64,000 nucleotides of DNA, taken from the NCBI GenBank assembly GCA_022453515.1, contig JAJNNY010000011.1:558001-622000 (forward strand), in the 5' to 3' direction. This document shows positions 55,949-64,000 of this stretch, piece after piece (the stretch's first letter is position 1; each line of letters opens with the position of its first letter). The notes beneath the pieces were generated by a model. That model was not told the origin of the DNA and did not search any database. It was given only the letters and a program-made list of their open reading frames with translations. This DNA is from Astrocystis sublimbata. Taxonomy: Eukaryota > Ascomycota > Sordariomycetes > Xylariales > Xylariaceae. Position numbers and translations under genes: made by a program.

Positions 55949-58183
55949 TCACATCCCCATATTCCTCACATGCATATCAAAAACCCCATTCCGCCAGCCA
56001 TCCGCACTAAACTCATTCTCCTCCACCCTATCGCCCGCCATCTGCGCCTCCTCATGCCACAACTTAACAACACTACCAGGTGTATACACGCCCCTAAAGA
56101 CGCCCTTGCCGGGCTGATCGAGGCCGACCCGCGTATACAGATCCGGGTCTTCTTCGGGCACCAGTCTCGCTGCGACGGCTTTGACAAACGTCCACAGATC
56201 ATCCGGGGACGCAATCCTCGTGGCCCGCAACCTCTCTCTTGCGTAGAGCAACTCTCTGTTCCCCGTGTGCAGGAGCTGGGAAATGGCCCCTGCGAGCTGG
56301 GCTTCGAGGGTAGCTTTGAGGATGGGTTTGAGCAGCGGCTTGATGAGCCAGCCGAGCCACGAGAACCTGCTCTTGCGCAGGGCGAAGTTGAGTTTGTGGC
56401 AGCGCACGCGCACGCCGCGCAGGGTGAGGATCTGCTCCATGCGCTCGCGACATACTTCGACTTCGAGGTGGATGTCTATGCCGCGCTCGTCCAGCGCAAA
56501 AGAAGCAATGCCTGCGTCTGCGAGGCGGAAGAGCCCGCTGTGAGCCCGCAGCCAGAAGCCGACTTCGTCCGCCCGCAGCGAGAGCCCGTCGAGCTTGATC
56601 AGCATGAGGTGCTTGCTCGTTGCCGAGGTGCGGAAGCGCGCGGCGCGGATCTCGACATCGTTGTAGGTCTCGATCTTGAGCCGGTAGGGAAGGAAGGAGG
56701 TGTGGTTTACTGTCTTGCCGGGCTCGATGATCAGGTTCTCGAGAAGCAGGTCAATGGCGGGTGTGCTGACTTCTAGGCGTGGGATGGGCACGTATTGGAC
56801 TGCGGAGATGAGGAGGGGAATGAAGACGTTGAGGGAGTCTTGGATTAAATCCGGGTTGGTCACGGATTCGGGAGGGGACAAGACGCCGAAAATGCGCAGA
56901 GTGGTGGTTATGAGGTTGTGCACGTCTGTGTCACGAAGGACGCTGCCCACGGTGATGGACACCTGCTGCAGGAGCGCGTCGACGTCCTGGCGCAGGCTGC
57001 TCTCGGTGCCGACTTTCTTGCTCTTCTCTCTGATGTCATTGATTTTCTTGTCCGCGTTGTTGAAGAATTCGGGGTCCGTGAGGAGGTTCTGGAGACTGTC
57101 GCCCACTTGTGTCATCATGTCTTCGAACTCGGGATCCTGTTCGCGGTGGGAAACGACTTTCTGCAGAAGCTGCTCGCACTTCTCCCAGTCCTTCTTGTCG
57201 CCGAAGCTCTTGACGAACTCCCACAGGTTGACGAGTGCGCGATCAGTCTCCCGGTTCTCGGTGACGTCGCCCTGAGCTGTTTCCAGAATCTCTTCCGCAG
57301 CTCGCGAGTACACGAGGGCGTAGCGCTTGATCAGAAGTGCCAGTGTAGACACCGAATCGGAATAATCCTTGCGCTTCCTGAGATTTAACACGGTTTGTTG
57401 AAGTCGCTTCTTGAGAGCCTGGCCCTCGTCGCCCGAGACCTTGTCCTTGGCGCTCTCGACAGCTGCGCTCGCAACATCGCCGCCGCCATCCACTACGACT
57501 TTGGCAACGTCTTGCACCTCGTTCTCGAGCGCCTCGGCAGACAAAGGCTTGCCGCCGTTTTCTTGGTGCGCGACGCGCTCTTGCTCCTCAGATGACGGCT
57601 CGACCTTCTTGGCGGCTTCGTCGGCTACATCGCGCAGCGCAACAGCCGAGTCCTTGAATACCTCTCGACCGACAACGGTGAGATCACCCAGAAAGGTACG
57701 GAATTCCGGATTCGTAAGGAGCAGAGAGCCAACGGTGCGCAGACTCTCGTAGGCAGCTCGCGTGTCGGCCTTGGCCTTGGCGCTCTTCGCCCTGTGGGCC
57801 AGGTCGTCGATGTCGACGGAGATGCGGCTCTTGGTCAGGAACCAGATCAGGTCTTGGATCTGGTCCTTGTCGTTCTTGTTGTTCAGAAGCGCGATGAACT
57901 GCTGCAGCCACTGCTTCGTCAGACGTGCCAGTCTCCGCCCGGACACAGACAGGTCAGGGTTGTCGGAATTGAGCACGTCGGCGGCAATGAGGGTGCGTAG
58001 AAGAATGGTGAGCTGCTCGTTGCTGGGCATGTATCCCTTGGACAGGCCGCGGTACATCTGGTAGCTGTGAAGCTTACGCGCGAGCTCGCGCTGCAGGTGC
58101 GTGTCCTGCTCATATTGCGGCAGCAAAGGGCGCTGCTCCTCGGGGTCGGAGTCTTTTCCCCAGCCAAAGCATGATGAAAACAT
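55949..58183 (-). CDS. HAM1-like protein (DUF5923 and DUF4449), 744 residues
   Basis: Large fungal family with an N-terminal helical HAM1-like domain (DUF5923, about residues 20-560) and a C-terminal HAM1-like domain (DUF4449, about 570-720) that resembles the lipid-binding BPI/TULIP fold. Visible marks: short N-terminus with PLLPQYE, YRGLSKGYMPSNEQL, GRRLARLTKQWLQQFI, SRISVDIDDL, TNPEFRTFLGDL, and in the C-terminal part GFWLRAHSGLFRLADAG, HKLNFALRKSRFSWLGW, KPLLKPILKATLE. No signal peptide and no membrane helix. Cys5 near the N-terminus (MFSSCFGW) might be lipidated (inference). Single exon; the ATG at 58183 is the obvious start. The family function is not established; lipid transfer or membrane tethering would fit the fold. 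Confidence 0.85.
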   Translation of the reverse strand: MFSSCFGWGKDSDPEEQRPLLPQYEQDTHLQRELARKLHSYQMYRGLSKGYMPSNEQLTILLRTLIAADVLNSDNPDLSVSGRRLARLTKQWLQQFIALLNNKNDKDQIQDLIWFLTKSRISVDIDDLAHRAKSAKAKADTRAAYESLRTVGSLLLTNPEFRTFLGDLTVVGREVFKDSAVALRDVADEAAKKVEPSSEEQERVAHQENGGKPLSAEALENEVQDVAKVVVDGGGDVASAAVESAKDKVSGDEGQALKKRLQQTVLNLRKRKDYSDSVSTLALLIKRYALVYSRAAEEILETAQGDVTENRETDRALVNLWEFVKSFGDKKDWEKCEQLLQKVVSHREQDPEFEDMMTQVGDSLQNLLTDPEFFNNADKKINDIREKSKKVGTESSLRQDVDALLQQVSITVGSVLRDTDVHNLITTTLRIFGVLSPPESVTNPDLIQDSLNVFIPLLISAVQYVPIPRLEVSTPAIDLLLENLIIEPGKTVNHTSFLPYRLKIETYNDVEIRAARFRTSATSKHLMLIKLDGLSLRADEVGFWLRAHSGLFRLADAGIASFALDERGIDIHLEVEVCRERMEQILTLRGVRVRCHKLNFALRKSRFSWLGWLIKPLLKPILKATLEAQLAGAISQLLHTGNRELLYARERLRATRIASPDDLWTFVKAVAARLVPEEDPDLYTRVGLDQPGKGVFRGVYTPGSVVKLWHEEAQMAGDRVEENEFSADGWRNGVFDMHVRNMGM

Positions 58184-59373
58184 GATGAATGGTGAATGGT
58201 TGTAATGGACGCTTGTTTGGTCGTTTGTCTTCTGCTACATGAAGTGGTGGATATAAGTGCCAGTGAAGTCGTGTTTCGATATTGAGCCGATCTCTACTTC
58301 ACTTCGTCTACTTTGGCAGAGCAGATTGGTGGTTAGACGACTTTGCGTCTCATGTAGAACGTGTTGAGGGAGGCGTGATTGAATCTCATTGTATTGTACC
58401 ACGGTCATTTACAAAGTCAAAGGTCATAGCTGGTCACCAAGGCCAATGTTTCTAATGCAACGAAGCAATGATGAAGCAGGAATGACGTCTTGACTCGCGT
58501 CCTCAAGAGCTCTCCCCCCCGCTCAAAAGCTAGCCTATTTGGGTAGGAACCTGGCCGTGTGTCTCCATACCGTGTTAGAAGCAGTTCATAGTAATCTCAC
58601 ACTGTGGCCATCAAGTCAACTGGTTTATGTATCGAGTAAGTGTATTATGATTCCTTGTAGGTCGGACACCCTAAGACGTACAATATACATGGGCCAAGGA
58701 TCACAGTATTAGAACTTATCAGAGATGAATGAACAAATGAATTGGTATTGAGCTACGACCAGCACACTAGATAGATAGGTATAATCTACTTCACTAAAGA
58801 AGCACCAGGCTTCTCTGGTAACCATACGAAGCTTGTCGAGGGAGAACCGCTCATCGTGCGAGTAGTGCCTGTATCCAAGACTCTCAACCTGCGATGCGGC
58901 GCAACTCCGTTCTTGTTTCGTGTTTCCTTTTTTTTTCATTGGTGCCCACAATGTTCTACATTATGTCCTCCTCTTTCTTGCCATTGCAAGTATGCGGCTC
59001 CTCTTGCCACTGCCAGCATGCCTCGGCGTCATATCTCGACCTGATCTGGACCCTTGAGCCGTGTATGACAATAAATGTATGCAAGTTGGGTATCGAATAT
59101 TCCAGAAAGCAAAGCGCCGACTCCGCAGGACATTGCTACAGTCCTCCTTGCCACATCGCAAAGAAGCCCTGTAGCTGTCTCATGATGCTTTGGGTGGGAA
59201 GGGTTCGATGAAACAATCTGATCTCTCAGGCTTGGGCTTCTGATACCGAGCTGAGCACACGCAGAGACCATGATCAACCATGGGTAAGATGGGGGGATGG
59301 GTATGACTACAAGGTAGAAGTATCCGGCGCGCACGACGGATAGAGCTGCGTGTGAGCTTTCTACGTGATTTAC
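58184..59373. other. Spacer between two minus-strand genes
   Basis: No gene supported. It holds the promoter of the HAM1-like gene (weak TATATCC on the minus strand near 58250) and the 3' end of the Red1-like gene. Confidence 0.5.
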
Positions 59374-62300
59374 CTATGCAACGCTAGAATCCAACGCTAG
59401 CACTTTGCTCTTGTCGCCGAGGAACTCCTGTCTGTGCTTGACAATGGCCTTGGTGATACTATCGAAGTCTTTAACTCGATTCGCCCGCAGCTCGTTGAGC
59501 ACTCTCTTGAGGCCTTCAATGAACCTGGTCCGCGTCTCTCCGACAAACATGTCGGCAGAGCCAAGTTGCGTGATGATCTCGGCATCTATAACAATTGTAA
59601 TACCAAGTCAGTTATCCAATGAGGGGTTCGATTCGCGTTCCATGGGAAAGAGTTCGCTTTGCAAGAGCAACGCGGGAGCGGTGTGGCCATTACTCACCCT
59701 GAAGGACCATGCTATCAAAATGCTGATACTCGCAACTGGGACCTTCGGGGCAGGTCTCGCCAGCAAGATCGTGGGGACAAATCTCCCGCATCGGATCAAT
59801 CTTGGCGTTGTACGCCATCGATTTTAGGCCACCCACCACCTCCTCAAAGTATTTGGGGTGAAACCTGTAAGCACGGAAATAGGAAAGCGGGCTTTTGTAA
59901 AAATGTAAATCCTCCAATCGCGGCACGTTGGTCTGGATATCCTGCAGGTCAGTCAGTGGGGGAGGCTCCTCATAGGAGCGGTTTTTTACTTCACTGCTTG
60001 CATTCTCCGCTTCTGGCTGACTCGAACTCGTTAAAGTGTGATTGGGGTTCGGCTCTTCCAAAATCTCATCAACGACCTGTGATGGGTGAGTGGTTGCCAC
60101 CAACAAGGGAGAGCGCGCTTTTACTTCGGCTTCTTGCTCGCTTTGCTTTATATCATGAGATTCGGAAATATGAGCTGGGGTGGGTTCATATGAATCATCA
60201 TCATCGCTCTCGGATGAATCAGCAGGTGATTGTTGCATAGAGACGTCGGACTCGCTCGTTTCCTCATCGGATTCATGTGGTAGAGAAGCAGCTACGGAGA
60301 CAGCCTCGACATCAGCATCAGTAGAATCGTCTTGAGTGCTTTGTTCCACGTTTTGCTCCGATTGAATTGCTGATGTTTCGACCTGTCCATGAGTATCCTC
60401 TGAGCTAGGCGACATATCAGTAGCAATAGTCTCCTGAGTGACAGCATCGTGTTCAATGCCAGGGGAAGGGGCTTCTGCATCAGTCATAGGTATATCAATA
60501 GCACAAGCAGTATCGGTTAAAATTGCAGCTTGCAATGCCTCATCACTGTTGAGTTTGGCGTCCATAGCATCACCTAGAGTAGCTGAAGGTGACTCCCGAT
60601 GTGATGGTGCCTCTCTCGTATCCAAAGACTGCTCTTGCGCCTTTTGGGGGCTGGCATGGGTTGCGACTTGTGGTGGTTGGAGTGAAATCGTTTTGGCATT
60701 CGATGGCTGCGCTGGTTGTTGCATGTCGAGTTCAGGATACTTACCGTTTTCGGTTCGCGGCTGTTGCTCGGCGGGTTCGGGAGTGGCTTTTGCGGGAGGC
60801 TCAACAAGGCAGTCCATTTCAGTTGTAAGTTTTTGTTGCTCGTCTAAGCTGGCTTGGACCTCGAGTTCAAGTTGGGCAGCCTCAGCGACCAATTGTTTCA
60901 ATCTGTCTTGTTTCTCCTTGAGGGTCGCATTGATGAGGGGCAATTCGTAGCTCACGATTCTGTCACGTCTGCCGTTCGCAATCCCGGCCTTTTGCGAGTT
61001 TCCCCCAACAGCTTTGGGCAGGTTGACTGATTGTTGTGGGGCAGGACTCATTGGTTTGGGAGAAGACAGATTTGTCGTAGCTTTCTTGGCCGCCTTCTTA
61101 GCCTCGGCCTCCGCTATCATTCGTCTCTCCTTTTCGATTCGTTGTTGTAGTAGATTGATTCGGACCTGATTAAGAGGGGGGGTAGGAGCAGCACTTGAGA
61201 CAGGGCTGTCCCACTGTCGCCATGTATGCACGTCTGGGGGCGGGGGGAATGTGCCTAGTGACTGGCGACTAGGTGCGGCGCTTGAGTCTGTTGAGGGTGA
61301 GGGGTCTTCCAAAGGAGATGCTATCTCCATCTCCACGTCGTCATCGTCGTCACTAACGTCGATGATCAACGTCTCATTGGTTCGGGACCGCTTCAAGCTG
61401 TCGAAACGAGAGCTGTGGTCATCAAAATCAGAAGCGACAGGGCGCTTGAGATTTCGGTTCGACCCTTGTGCCGCCTGGGGGATGGAGAGCGACGAGAAGG
61501 ATATTCCGGGAATACCCTCGGCACTGGAACCATGCTGGTTTGGTTGAACACGCACCATGTCATTTTCGGTTGCCTGCCCGGCCGTTTCCTCTTCATCTCT
61601 CTTCTCACTCACAGCAGGCCTCATTATATCATCTTGGCGTTCTTGTTCTTTTTTGGCCATGGTTTCTTCAGCTATTGCCTGATTCGGCGCAGCCTTTGGC
61701 AAGGCATTCTGATGGTCTTTCTCTGGCGCAGCAGAGCCATTCTTGGGGGTCGCATTCCCATTGCCATTTGCGTCAAAGGGGTTGTTATCTACCGGTGCAG
61801 GTGATGGTACAGCGGTTACTGTGTTCGAACTCAACCGTGCCTTCTCGGCCGCTTTTTCAGCTTGTTGCCTTTTGAGTGCTGCAAGCTTTTGCTGAATGAT
61901 AGCATTGTTCTTCTCGGCCCGAGTTTTTGCCACGTTTAGTTGTGAGTTGGCGGAGTCTGGCCTTATTCCTGCTGGGGGGTCATTTTCGACGGGAGCCGGT
62001 ATCGAGGTTGGTGCCGGCGGAGGAGCAGAAGCAGCTGGAGCAACAGCGGGGACAGGGGCTGATGCCGGCGCAGACACTGCTGTAATTACTTGTGCGGCTT
62101 GTGTTGGTGGAGCAGGGCCTGTCTTCTTCCCCATTGCCGCAAGTTTTCGTGCAATTTTATCCTTGCGCTCCTCAGCAGCTGATTTGCCTGTCGCTTTGAC
62201 CTCGTTCTTTTCGCTTTTATCATCTTTTTTATCTGGTTGCTGAGTGCCAGGAAGTTGTGGTGGGGTCTTTTGGATCGTTGTGTTTGCTGGCTGAGGCAAA

Positions 62301-63508
62301 GCACGGGACGAGACCACGGCCGTTGAAGGCGCTGGTTTCGTGATACTAATGGCTTTGCCTGCAGTTGTGGGCTGTTTGGAAACTGGCACTTCGAGGCCCA
62401 AGTCCGTGAACAGCGCCTTGACGATGTTCGGGTCGATACCTTCGTCGAGGTAGTCCTGGTAGCGAACCTTATGTGGCCACAATCCCAAAATTGCCTCCTG
62501 GGCCTTCTTCTTCACCTCCGATGCTGATCGAAGCGGTGGCGAACTATGGGCGTCGGGCCTGCGAGGCGCTGTCGAGGCTGGAGCAACATTGCCATTCACA
62601 CCCGAAGCATAATTGTTTCCATTTGTGCGCGGCATTGTAGTTGATGTTGATGTTCTGGGCATGGCTGCTGGTTGGGCAACTTTGGAGGAGTCGTCGTGGT
62701 AGGTGTCTAGAAAACTTTAGATCTCATGTGCGACTACTGTTAATCAAGGGAACCTACTGTTGGTATCATGAGATGTAGCCTGTGCGACGGAGTGCTTGCG
62801 ATGAACCTCTCTAGGAGACAGGTATGGCGAGTATGAACCAGACCGTTCGCGTTCAGGATAGGATGGTTCCCATTCGTCATCAGCTAACTCGGGCTGGGCA
62901 TCAGGCGCATCATTCGTATTTGTTGCTGCGCGAACATGACTGTCACCCTGCGCAACAAGGGAGTTGTGAGGGTCGTACAATTCGACGTTGCCAGTAGTGC
63001 TGCGACGGTTCTCCTTGTGGTTCGTAGGGTGGATCGGTATGTTTTGGGGGGGAGGACGGGTTGTAGCTCTAGACTCATATAGGTCTTCGAACTCGCCTTC
63101 ACTCAGCTCACCCTCTTCGAGAGCAGTCTTTGGTTGCTGATAAGGAACAGGCGGCTTTTGCGGCAATGATGGGGGTGCTGGACGTGGCTGGCTGTGGGAG
63201 TAACCGATAGGTTGCGCGGTTCCTTGGGCGGGCCATGCTTGAGCAGCAGCGGGCGAGAATGAGGGGGCGGGAACGGCAGGATTCCCACCAAGTCCTAGCC
63301 CGGGGATCATGGCTGAGTTCTGGCTGTATGCGCTCTGTGAAGCAGCAAAGGTCGTAGGCAGCATGGGCGCGGATTGAGACTGTTGATAGTAGTAGGTCGA
63401 TTGGTCGGCCGGCATGGCTGACATAGGCATCATGGGGAAGGACGACGATGGAGGCCCGGGAGGGTAGTGGCCGGTGGGTGGGCCATAGCCATAAGGATGC
63501 TGCGACAT
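59374..63508 (-). CDS. Red1/ZFC3H1-type CCCH zinc-finger protein, 1323 residues
   Basis: Resembles the scaffold of the nuclear MTREC (Mtl1-Red1)/PAXT-type complexes that feed unwanted nuclear RNA to the exosome. Exons on the minus strand: 63508-62758, 62706-59698, 59585-59374; introns of 51 bp (donor GTAGGT) and 112 bp (GTGAGT), both phase 1. N-terminus Pro/Gln/Tyr-rich, then the acidic motif EEGELSEGEFEDLYE (about residue 128), which is shared by fungal and animal members. A helix VKKKAQEAILGLWPHKVRYQ follows, then about 800 disordered residues with an Ala/Lys/Arg coiled region. Near the C-terminus is FYKSPLSYFRAYRFHPKYF and the CCCH finger: Cys1227, Cys1236, Cys1242, His1246. The last 70 residues form helices (VGETRTRFIEGLKRVLNELR). 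The family is recognised with fair confidence; orthology to Red1 is probable. Confidence 0.86.
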
Positions 63509-64000
63509 GGCGGATGGAAGCCTTCAGAGCTGTCGGGATGGGTGTCTCGGCGGTCAACAGTATTGATTGGTATCTTCGACGTTGACAGCAACAGTCGGTT
63601 AGGGTCGGTCAGAGGGTGTGTAGGCAACAAGGTCATTTGCGAATCGCTACAGGAACACGGACAGAAGAACAAAACACTGTCGCCACTACGACTGCATATT
63701 ACCGTACAGTCTGTATATGGATGGAGATAGATGGACCTTCCCAAGCGACCCAGAGACAAAATAGAGATGTGACTGCTAGCAATTGCCAAGGCGGGGAGCG
63801 ACTTGATAGTTGAGATAAAGTTTGAGCTCGAGTGATGAAGCGTAAGCAGGCGATGATGTGGCAATTGCGACCATGCGCGTGCGATTTGCGCGTGGTGTGC
63901 GATCGTCGAAGTTCCAGCAGGGCTCTAGGCAAGAACACAAGAATACCAGACAAGGCGATGGCTGCAATGGTAAATCCAATATAATAGAGGCGCAGGCGAG
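63509..64000. other. Upstream region of the Red1-like gene
   Basis: No gene supported. Presumably promoter and leader of the minus-strand gene; no clear TATA element seen. Confidence 0.5.

Noticed and set aside
55970..56776. 268-codon plus-strand frame opposite the HAM1-like gene
   Set aside because: Lies fully antisense to a well-supported coding exon with GC-rich third positions; a shadow frame.
59620..59640. GGTTCGATTCG resembling a tRNA B-box
   Set aside because: No A-box or cloverleaf around it; it lies inside an intron of the Red1-like gene.

Overview
The window is nuclear DNA of a filamentous ascomycete (Pezizomycotina, probably Sordariomycete-like). The genes carry short introns (about 48-300 bp) with GTRAGT donors and CTRAC-type branch points. 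The tRNA-Met has an intron next to the anticodon. The gene content is typical of moulds: a HET-domain protein, a LaeA-like methyltransferase, an AflR-like Zn2Cys6 regulator, a DUF6640 membrane protein and an eisosome-type disordered protein. Exon models below were built by hand from reading frame, splice sites and branch points; no homology search was possible, so family names come from recognition of motifs.

Layout. 1-4853 (+): 3' part of a Rom2-type Rho1 GEF. 6521-7215 (+): DUF6640 four-helix membrane protein. 8268-8785 (+): small orphan protein. 10359-12088 (+): LaeA-like methyltransferase with nine exons, one of 13 nt. 13872-15431 (+): F-box protein. 16993-17094 (-): intron-containing tRNA-Met(CAT). 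18438-19610 (-): AflR-like Zn2Cys6 regulator, divergent from 20626-21130 (+), a small Rossmann-like protein. 22336-22651 (+): small secreted cysteine-rich protein. 23713-24546 (+): tubby/LURP-one-like protein. 25148-27250 (+): conserved fungal protein with a C-terminal module I compare to HicA. 28392-29408 (+): SnoaL-like 'pathogen-related' protein. 31884-33107 (+): Mtg1 mitochondrial GTPase, convergent with 34198-36366 (-), a Cti6-type PHD protein. 39800-41919 (+): conserved nuclear-looking protein whose long frame is interrupted by a TAG. 43717-48847 (+): 1609-residue eisosome/Seg1-like protein. 50380-52260 (+): HET-domain protein. 52858-53916 (-): five-exon secreted cysteine-rich protein. 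55949-58183 (-): HAM1-like lipid-binding-type protein. 59374-63508 (-): Red1/ZFC3H1-type CCCH zinc-finger protein.

The window mixes two kinds of genes. Housekeeping and growth genes (Rom2 and the Seg1-like protein at the cell cortex; Cti6 in histone deacetylation; Red1 in nuclear RNA decay; Mtg1 in mitochondrial ribosome assembly; HAM1-like) sit in the two flanks and the middle. Between about 7 and 31 kb, and around 50-54 kb, lie accessory-type genes (methyltransferase, F-box, orphan regulator, two secreted proteins, HET) with long gene-poor spacers. No polyketide synthase, NRPS or other backbone enzyme is present, so the AflR-like and LaeA-like genes do not make a recognisable metabolite cluster here.

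Non-coding structure worth noting: TACCTACC/GGTAGGTA tetranucleotide tracts recur in most spacers, and two form perfect inverted repeats just upstream of genes (25014-25033 and 50301-50330). A telomere-like potential G-quadruplex lies at 49260-49290. A 16-bp direct repeat and an AflR-consensus site sit in the divergent spacer at 19.6-20.6 kb. Several introns share an unusual GTTCG donor. No single clearly new multi-gene system was found; the strongest leads are the HicA-like module, the TAG-interrupted conserved frame at 41.7 kb and the regulatory repeats.
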